From NCBI RefSeq assembly GCF_000621205.1, contig NZ_KK211226.1, forward strand, positions 262,722 to 326,721: 64,000 nt of DNA, in the 5' to 3' direction. The notes beneath the pieces were generated by a model that did no database searches, had not been told where the DNA came from, and saw nothing but the letters and a program-made list of their open reading frames with translations. The position numbers were made by a program, and so were the translations under genes. Positions 58,515 through 64,000 of the stretch are shown here, piece after piece (the stretch's first letter is position 1; each line of letters starts with the position of its first letter). This DNA comes from Halotalea alkalilenta DSM 17697 (GTDB lineage Bacteria > Pseudomonadota > Gammaproteobacteria > Pseudomonadales > Halomonadaceae).

Positions 58515-58563
58515 CCCCCACCGACACCACCCCGCCAACAATTGGTGCACCCACCCCCAACCC
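58515..58563 (-). other. G-rich tract with G-quadruplex potential
   Basis: On the minus strand this stretch reads GGG-TT-GGGGG-T-GGG, then GGGG and GGGGG runs further on. Strand asymmetry is strong (the plus strand is mostly C and A). It lies between the divergent binding-protein gene and the mnmE promoter. The fold is possible by pattern only. Confidence 0.4.
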
Positions 58564-58570
58564 ACACAAA

Positions 58571-58600
58571 TTGGTCGCTGAGCAAGCGAGGCCTTATCAT
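58571..58600 (+). promoter_or_regulatory. Probable mnmE promoter
   Basis: TTGGTC (58571-58576) and TATCAT (58595-58600) with an 18-bp spacer. A short hairpin (CGGATGAC / GTCATCCG, 58610-58617 and 58626-58633) lies in the leader before the start at 58662. Confidence 0.5.
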
Positions 58601-58661
58601 TTGCCGCCTCGGATGACACCCAAGCGTCATCCGCCACTCACGGCGTGCCGAGGAGCTTCGC

Positions 58662-60053
58662 ATGGCCACTTCGTCCCCCCTTTCGCTGTCCACCCTCGAC
58701 CAGGACACCATCAGCGCCCAGGCGACCCCGCCCGGACGCGGCGGGGTCGGCATCGTGCGAATCTCAGGCCAGAAGGCGAGCGCGATCGCCGAAGCCCTGC
58801 TCGGCTATCTTCCGCGCCCGCGCCACGCCCACTATGGACCCTTCCTCGACCACGACGGCAGCGTCCTCGATCAAGGCATCGCGCTCTACTTTCCTGGGCC
58901 CAATTCGTTCACCGGCGAAGACGTGCTCGAGCTCCAAGGCCACGGCGGCCCGGTGATCATCGACTGGCTGCTCGAACGCACCCTCGCCCTCGGCGCGCGC
59001 CTCGCCCGGCCCGGAGAGTTCTCCGAACGCGCCTTTCTCAACGACAAGCTCGATCTTGCCCAGGCCGAAGCGATCAGCGACCTGATCGAAGCCAGCTCGC
59101 GCGCGGCCGCCGCCAACGCACTGCGCTCGCTGTCGGGCGAATTCTCACGCCGGGTGAGCGCGCTCACCGACGCCCTGGTCGAGCTCAGGGTCTACGTCGA
59201 AGCGGCGATCGACTTCCCCGAGGAAGAGATCGACTTCATCAACGACGGCGTCGTCGCCACCCGGCTCGCCGAGCTGCGCCAACGCCTCGACCAGGTGCGA
59301 GCCGCAGCGGCGCAAGGAGCGCTGATGCGCGAAGGCATGAGCGTAGTGATCGCCGGGCGCCCCAACGCCGGCAAATCGAGCCTGCTCAACGCCCTGACCG
59401 AGCGCGACAGCGCGATCGTCACCGACATCGCCGGCACCACCCGCGACGTACTGCGCGAGCACATCCACCTCGACGGCATGCCGCTGCACGTGATCGACAC
59501 CGCCGGACTGCGCGACACCCCCGACGCCGTAGAGCAAATCGGCGTACAGCGCGCCTGGGCCGAAATCGAGCGCGCCGACCGCGTCCTGCTGCTGGTCGAC
59601 GCCACCGAGACCCAATCCCTCGACCCGCTCCAGATCTGGCCCGAATTCGTCTCCCGCCTCCCCGACCCCGCACGGCTGACCCTGGTGCGCAACAAAGTCG
59701 ACCTCAGCGGCGAAGGCGACGCCAGCGAACTATCCACAACCCCACCCGTCATCCGCCTCTCCGCCCGCCAAGGAGTGGGTGTGGATAACTTGAAAGCCCA
59801 CCTCAAGCAAGTGATGGGCTACACCACCACCAGCGAAGGCCAATTCTCCGCCCGCCGCCGCCACCTCGAAGCCCTCGAACGCGCCAGCGCCGCACTCACC
59901 ACCGGCACCGCCCAGCTCCAAGGCGGCGGCGCCGGCGAACTGCTCGCCGAAGACCTCCGCGCCGCCCAGCAAGCCCTCGGCGAGATCACCGGCGAATTCA
60001 CCGCCGACGATCTGCTCGGGGAGATATTCGGCAGTTTTTGTATAGGGAAGTGA
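58662..60053 (+). CDS. mnmE: tRNA modification GTPase MnmE
   Basis: 463-residue GTPase that, with MnmG, makes the 5-carboxymethylaminomethyl group on wobble uridines. [22 protein letters not shown] is the folate-binding N-domain opening. The G domain has [23 protein letters not shown] and NKVDL, and the C-terminus ends FCIGK with the catalytic cysteine. GAGGAG precedes the ATG. Its last 20 bases look like the attachment site of a genomic island, but the coding sequence and stop stay intact. Confidence 0.97.
   Translation: MATSSPLSLSTLDQDTISAQATPPGRGGVGIVRISGQKASAIAEALLGYLPRPRHAHYGPFLDHDGSVLDQGIALYFPGPNSFTGEDVLELQGHGGPVIIDWLLERTLALGARLARPGEFSERAFLNDKLDLAQAEAISDLIEASSRAAAANALRSLSGEFSRRVSALTDALVELRVYVEAAIDFPEEEIDFINDGVVATRLAELRQRLDQVRAAAAQGALMREGMSVVIAGRPNAGKSSLLNALTERDSAIVTDIAGTTRDVLREHIHLDGMPLHVIDTAGLRDTPDAVEQIGVQRAWAEIERADRVLLLVDATETQSLDPLQIWPEFVSRLPDPARLTLVRNKVDLSGEGDASELSTTPPVIRLSARQGVGVDNLKAHLKQVMGYTTTSEGQFSARRRHLEALERASAALTTGTAQLQGGGAGELLAEDLRAAQQALGEITGEFTADDLLGEIFGSFCIGK
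60034..60053 (+). other. Putative attL core at the mnmE 3' end
   Basis: The last bases of mnmE read GTTTTTGTATAGGGAAGTGA. This is close to the 18-bp repeat used by SGI1 at the same gene (TTCTGTATTGGGAAGTAA, from memory). The actual crossover point cannot be fixed without the right-hand copy. Confidence 0.6.
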
Positions 60054-60165
60054 GATAGGTTCCATTGATGTCCATCGAAGTCTGCTGATGCGCCTGTAAG
60101 CCGCATAAATAAAGGGATTTTTGTCTACTGAGTGATTCGGTGATACACTCAAAGCCACTCATTTT

Positions 60166-60225
60166 TATGTCCAAGTTTAGTTCCAAGTAGCTGGTTGATC
60201 GCTTTCTTACCCCTACTTGGACATA
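60166..60225. promoter_or_regulatory. Inverted and direct TCCAAGT repeats upstream of the integrase gene
   Basis: TATGTCCAAGT (60166-60176) and ACTTGGACATA (60215-60225) are perfect 11-bp inverted arms. A third copy, TTCCAAGTA, lies at 60181-60189. The right arm ends one base before the integrase ribosome-binding site (GGAGGA, 60227-60232). This fits an operator or integrase/excisionase arm site controlling the integrase. Confidence 0.55.
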
Positions 60226-60236
60226 CGGAGGATGAG

Positions 60237-61442
60237 ATGGCACTGACCGACAACGCACTCAAGGCGCTCAAGCCCAGAGACAGGACCTACACGATTACCG
60301 ACGACCGGGGGCTTCATGTGGAAGTCTTCCCGACCGGCGGCATCGTCTGGCGTTACCGCTACCGCCTGAATGGCAAGTACGAGAAGCTGACGCTGGGCAA
60401 ATACCCCGCGCTGACGCTGAAGAATGCTCGCTTGAAACGGGATGAGGCGGCCCAGCAAGTAGCAATGGGCGAATCGCCGGCAAAGAAGAAACAGCAAGCC
60501 AAGGTGGCCGGCGCAGAAGACGCCACCGTAGCCGAGTTCTCCGAGCGCTTCTTCAAAGACATCCAATCGCGCGACCGCAAGGACGTGACCATGCCCCGGC
60601 GCTACCTGGAAAAGGACATCCTGCCGCACATCGGCAGCAAGCCCGTCCGGGACATTACCGCCGAGGACGTGCGCAGCGTCATCTGGCGCAAGAAAGAACA
60701 AGGCTTCGATGCCGCCGCCGGCCAGGTGCGCGGCCTGCTCAAGCGCATGTTCGACTACGCACTGACCTGCGGCCTGATCCAGGCCAACCCGGTCATGGCC
60801 CTGCCGATGCGGCACGTCTACCGCGCAGCAGCCCGCGACCGGGCGCTGACGCCGGACGAGATCCGGCAGTTCCTGCGCGCCATGCAGACCTCCAACATCC
60901 GCCGCCAGTTCAAGATCGCCTTCCAGTTGATCCTGATGACTCTGGTGCGCAAGTCCGAACTGATGCTGGCGCAGTGGAAGGACATGCATCTGGACGAAGG
61001 CGAATGGCACATCCCGGTCGAGAACTCCAAGACCGGCAAGCCGCACATCGTCTACCTGTCCACCCAGGCGCAGATGCTGTTCAAGGAGCTCAAGCCGCTG
61101 GCCAGCAGCAGCGTCTGGGTGTTGCCGGGGCGTGGCACCCTGGCCAAGCCCTTCGCCAGCAATGCACTGAACCAGGCGTTGAAGGTGTCATTACAGGGGC
61201 AGGAGATTCCTGCCTTCACCATCCACGACCTGCGGCGCACCGCATCGACGCTGCTGCACGAACAGGGCTGGCCTTCGGACGTGGTGGAGAAGGCGCTGAA
61301 CCACACCATCGGCGGCGTGCGCGGTGTCTACAACCGGGCGGAGTACGCCGAGCAGCGGCGGGAGATGTTGCAGGCGTGGTCGGATTACATCGACAGGCTG
61401 GTGCCGTCGGCAAATCTGGTGATCGGCGCCGCTTCGGCTTGA
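60237..61442 (+). CDS. P4-type tyrosine integrase
   Basis: 401-residue phage-type tyrosine recombinase. The N-terminal DUF4102 domain (LTDNALKALKPRDRTYTITD ... GKYEKLTLGKYPALTLKNAR) and the catalytic set Arg238 (LVRKSEL), His330/Arg333 (HDLRRT), His356 (NHTIGG) and Tyr365 (GVYNR) are all present, so it should be active. The start at 60237 has GGAGGA 4 bases upstream; an ATG at 60195 does not. It lies directly next to mnmE, whose 3' end it probably uses as target. Confidence 0.94.
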   Translation: MALTDNALKALKPRDRTYTITDDRGLHVEVFPTGGIVWRYRYRLNGKYEKLTLGKYPALTLKNARLKRDEAAQQVAMGESPAKKKQQAKVAGAEDATVAEFSERFFKDIQSRDRKDVTMPRRYLEKDILPHIGSKPVRDITAEDVRSVIWRKKEQGFDAAAGQVRGLLKRMFDYALTCGLIQANPVMALPMRHVYRAAARDRALTPDEIRQFLRAMQTSNIRRQFKIAFQLILMTLVRKSELMLAQWKDMHLDEGEWHIPVENSKTGKPHIVYLSTQAQMLFKELKPLASSSVWVLPGRGTLAKPFASNALNQALKVSLQGQEIPAFTIHDLRRTASTLLHEQGWPSDVVEKALNHTIGGVRGVYNRAEYAEQRREMLQAWSDYIDRLVPSANLVIGAASA

Positions 61443-61521
61443 GGGGGACCTTTTCCTTTTCCGGGTAGGGCCGTTGTCCCTTGGTCTCCATTCCCTTATC
61501 GCCTTTTTCATCTTCCCTTTG

Positions 61522-61538
61522 GCCGGGCCAAGCCCGGC
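61522..61538. terminator. Hairpin between convergent integrase and rhuM-like gene
   Basis: GCCGGGC-CAA-GCCCGGC, a 7-bp stem with a 3-base loop, followed on the plus strand by AATTCATTTT. It lies 80 bp after the integrase stop and 3 bp before the end of the minus-strand rhuM-like gene. Confidence 0.6.
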
Positions 61539-61541
61539 AAT

Positions 61542-62594
61542 TCATTTTCTCTTCCTGCTACTTTTGCCCGGCTTGGGCAGCGCCTTGGCGGCGTCCTCCA
61601 ACGCTCGTACATTGGCATCTGCACCTTCAGCCTCCAACAAGGCCCGCCGCTGGACGGCGAACTGCTCATATTGGTTCTCAGCGTGGGCGTCGGCCTGCTT
61701 CTTGGAGATGCGGCCTGCGCCGGTGAGCACATCGCGTTCGTTGAAGGTCAGGAAGGCATCGAGCCGCTCCGCCCAGTCCTTCAGGAACACCTCCTTGCGC
61801 CGACGAGCCTGATCCTCGGCAAAGTCCAGCCACATCGTGACGATGCGGTTGAGTTCGCTGATTTCCGATTCCCGCAGGTAATTCTTGGCAACGGTCACAT
61901 CGGCCTTCTGTACGCTGCCGGATTTCCAGGTCGTCAGCCCCATGTTGGGCTGGCGGCTGTCGGCACGCTCGGCTATCAGTTCGGCGGCGGTCTTGCCTGT
62001 GACGGCGAAGTGCAGCTTGTTCTGGATAAAGCGGAAGAACTGGGTGGTTTCCGGCAGCGTGGGCGAATAGTCCGCTGCCATCGAAAATATCTCGCGCACT
62101 CGCAGGTACATCCGGCGTTCGCTGGCCCGGATGTCGCGGATACGTTCGAGCAGCTCGTCGAAACGGTCGGAAACGGCGGAACCGGCGACGGGCGGATTCT
62201 TCAGGCGTTCGTCGTCCAGCGTGAAGCCCTTGACCAGGTACTCAGCCAGGCGCTCCGTAGCCCAGCGGCGGAATTGGGTGCCGCGTGGCGAGCGCACCCG
62301 GTAGCCGACCGCCAGAATCGCCTCCAGGCTGTAGTAGGCCACCCGGTAGTTCTTGCCGTCAGAGGCAGTTGTCAACCATTGGTTGACAACTGCCTCGGGC
62401 CGCAGCTCCCCCTCGGCAAAGATCGCCTTCAGGTGTTTGGCAACGTTCTGCTTGCTGGTCTGGAACAGCTCGGCCATGCCCGCCTGCGGCAGCCACAGTG
62501 TATCGGCCACGAAGCGGCATTCGACGCGGGTTCGCCCGTCCTCGGTCTCGTAGAGTAGGAATTCGCCGGGCAGAGGCTGAAGTTGGTCGGTCAT
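61542..62594 (-). CDS. RhuM-family protein
   Basis: 350-residue member of the virulence RhuM family (named from Salmonella SPI-3). Diagnostic stretches are LWLPQAGMAELFQTSKQNVAKHL, YYSLEAILAVGYRVRSPRGTQFRRWA and FRFIQNKLHFAVTGKTAAELI. The N-terminus resembles a DNA-binding, KilA-N/Bro-like entry domain. Members are common in islands and inside restriction-modification loci, but their biochemical role is not established. The ATG at 62594 is chosen; a TTG two codons earlier is also open. It lies about 90 bp downstream of the HerA-like gene on the same strand, so the two may form one unit. Confidence 0.85.
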   Translation of the reverse strand: MTDQLQPLPGEFLLYETEDGRTRVECRFVADTLWLPQAGMAELFQTSKQNVAKHLKAIFAEGELRPEAVVNQWLTTASDGKNYRVAYYSLEAILAVGYRVRSPRGTQFRRWATERLAEYLVKGFTLDDERLKNPPVAGSAVSDRFDELLERIRDIRASERRMYLRVREIFSMAADYSPTLPETTQFFRFIQNKLHFAVTGKTAAELIAERADSRQPNMGLTTWKSGSVQKADVTVAKNYLRESEISELNRIVTMWLDFAEDQARRRKEVFLKDWAERLDAFLTFNERDVLTGAGRISKKQADAHAENQYEQFAVQRRALLEAEGADANVRALEDAAKALPKPGKSSRKRK

Positions 62595-62684
62595 GAGCAA
62601 TGCACACGGGCTAGAAATTGAATGTGTTGGCCTGCATTCGTATGGAGCGCTACCTTCAAAACAGGAGATAACACCACGAGCATC

Positions 62685-64000
62685 CTATTTCGCGAGATCA
62701 CGCGACTGGCGACGCATGTTCTCAACTGCAGCAGCCAAATCGACATCACTCTTAGGTTTGGCCCAGCGTGTCCAGAATGGAATTGTCGCGCTGCGTGGTT
62801 CGTGCTTGGGTTTCGACATCTTGATTCGGGTCGGCAGCAAGGTGGCATCGCCCACCACAACGGCTTCACCCACATCCAGTGTCGGTAGTACCTCCATCAA
62901 CCCTTCCAGACTTTCCGGCAAGAGCTGCTTGACGACCGACTGGTCGGTCTTGTTAGCAAGACGCAGGCTGATGATGTTGCTGCACTGGCTGAGAATGGTC
63001 GTGCTCACATCCGAAGGCCGCTGGCTGACCACCATCAGGCCAACGCCGTACTTGCGTCCTTCTTTGGCGATACGTTCGTAGTTCTCCAAAGCGCGCTTTT
63101 CCAGCGGGCCAGTGGATGCCGCGCTGCTAGGCAAGTACAGGTGCGCCTCGTCGCAAACGATCACGATGGGGTGCCGCGCATCGCCGTCTTCACCCGGACT
63201 GCTCCAGAACTGGATCTGGTAGATCAATCGCCCGACCAAGCCCACAACTACCGGCAAGATGTCGGAGGGAACCTCAGAGAAGTCGATGATCTTGATGCCG
63301 GGATTGACGCCGTCCTTGATATTGCCAGTGCCGAGCAGCTTGTTCGCCAAGACGTGCAACGCTTCGTAAGCCTCGTATTCCTCCGGCGCTTGATACATGA
63401 ACGCATAACGACGGTCGTTCATCTTGGTCTTCAAGCGGATGAGAAAGCGCGAGAGCTTGCCGTTCAATGGACCCTTTTCAGTTTTAGGCTGCCCCTTTTT
63501 CGCGCCGCTGACGTACTCCTCGCCCGTAGGAATGACCTCATCGTTTTTCTTGTCCAAAGATTCCACCAAGTCACTCAACTTGTACGGCACCGGCGTATCG
63601 ACCGTGAAGCCTTCAAGAAGCTCTGGCTTGCTAAGCGCATTGATGGCTGCGCGCTTCATCTCTACGACCGAATCCATAAGTGCGAGCGCCTGATTTGGGG
63701 CATTGTCCCCCGAACGATCCACGAAAACCGATTGCATTTCATCGTAAGTCAGCAGCCAAAAGGGCAGGAATATTGCACCATCATTCTTGGCCTTGATATC
63801 GCCGATACCTGCAATTCGGTAGTGCGAGGCGAACTTCATGCTCGAATATTCGCCATGCAGGTCGAGCACAACAATGTTCGCGTGAGGCAATAGCGCGGAC
63901 TGCTCCAGAATGGAAGCCACAGTGAAGGATTTTCCCGATCCCGTGCTGCCCAGCAGCGCAGCGTGCCGCTGGAAGAGTTTGTCTCCGTCGATGTAGGCGC
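62685..64000 (-). CDS. HerA-like DNA-translocase ATPase (5' part outside window)
   Basis: At least 438 residues of a HerA/VirB4-type hexameric ATPase (DUF87 domain). The frame runs to the right edge and includes Walker A as LLGSTGSGKSFTVAS (bases about 63913-63955). Walker B is PIVIVCDEAHLYLP, and the HerA-type sensor segment is VVSQRPSDVSTTILSQCSNI. A GTG at 63920 lies after Walker A, so the true start is beyond the window. In bacteria such HerA proteins usually pair with NurA or with a defence effector (SIR2 or DUF4297 nuclease) encoded just upstream. That partner, if present, is outside the window. Confidence 0.88.
   Translation of the reverse strand, partial: AYIDGDKLFQRHAALLGSTGSGKSFTVASILEQSALLPHANIVVLDLHGEYSSMKFASHYRIAGIGDIKAKNDGAIFLPFWLLTYDEMQSVFVDRSGDNAPNQALALMDSVVEMKRAAINALSKPELLEGFTVDTPVPYKLSDLVESLDKKNDEVIPTGEEYVSGAKKGQPKTEKGPLNGKLSRFLIRLKTKMNDRRYAFMYQAPEEYEAYEALHVLANKLLGTGNIKDGVNPGIKIIDFSEVPSDILPVVVGLVGRLIYQIQFWSSPGEDGDARHPIVIVCDEAHLYLPSSAASTGPLEKRALENYERIAKEGRKYGVGLMVVSQRPSDVSTTILSQCSNIISLRLANKTDQSVVKQLLPESLEGLMEVLPTLDVGEAVVVGDATLLPTRIKMSKPKHEPRSATIPFWTRWAKPKSDVDLAAAVENMRRQSRDLAK

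Larger units (their letters stand above)
60034..64000. mobile_element. Genomic island integrated at the 3' end of mnmE (left part only)
   Basis: An integrase gene starts 183 bp after mnmE, points away from it, and is followed by accessory genes (rhuM-like, HerA-like) up to the window edge. The mnmE 3' end is a known integration site for SGI1-type islands. The right end, the second direct repeat and most cargo lie outside the window. Confidence 0.75.

Noticed and set aside
62353-62553. Small plus-strand frame inside the rhuM-like gene
   Set aside because: Shadow of the minus-strand coding sequence, which matches a known family throughout.

Overview
The window is high-GC DNA of a gammaproteobacterium and carries the chromosomal replication-origin neighbourhood. 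On the minus strand lie gyrB, recF, dnaN and dnaA (36.6-42.9 kb). On the plus strand lie rpmH, rnpA, yidC (43.3-45.8 kb) and mnmE (58.7-60.1 kb). A box-bearing gap between dnaA and rpmH is the likely oriC. Gene content and order fit a Halomonadaceae/Oceanospirillales-type organism. This is inference from gene order and protein style; I cannot name a genus from sequence alone.

The left 36 kb is catabolic and accessory. 0-3.6 kb: a D-amino-acid module with a DSD1-like PLP lyase (cut by the left edge), a GltP/DctA-type symporter, RidA and a HAD hydrolase. 3.6-12.2 kb: a peptide/opine-type ABC importer (binding protein and two permeases, no ATPases), two paralogous FAD oxidases flanking an IclR regulator, and an enolase-superfamily enzyme. 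12.6-14.4 kb: a repressor-like protein whose S24 protease domain lacks both catalytic residues, and a degenerate enolase-superfamily protein. 15.3-20.6 kb: an IclR-controlled amino-acid ABC transporter with a PuuB-like oxidase and an atypical SDR. 20.65-21.08 kb: a tandem array of 145-bp repeats. 21-24.4 kb: a secreted protein of unknown function, a globin-coupled diguanylate cyclase and a DUF2236 protein.

25-36.5 kb holds sugar-acid catabolism. One eight-gene minus-strand operon (35.2 to 27.3 kb) encodes a complete non-phosphorylative L-rhamnose pathway: RhmT-like and RhaT transporters, mutarotase, L-rhamnose 1-dehydrogenase, lactonase, L-rhamnonate dehydratase, KDR aldolase and lactaldehyde dehydrogenase. 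A LysR regulator is divergent from it. A convergent MFS-lactonase pair behind a GntR-like palindrome faces it.

The usual yidC-mnmE junction is split by about 12.8 kb of minus-strand metabolic genes. These are a DUF1989 protein, a GntR regulator, an amino-acid transporter with permease and ATPase fused, its binding protein, and a seven-gene peptide-ABC/amidase/Ldh-family operon. yidD is missing from its normal place between rnpA and yidC.

At the right edge, the 3' end of mnmE looks like the attachment site of a genomic island. A P4-type integrase follows directly, then a RhuM-family gene and a HerA-like ATPase that runs off the window. This is the most likely place for a new (defence-type) system, but most of the island lies outside the window.
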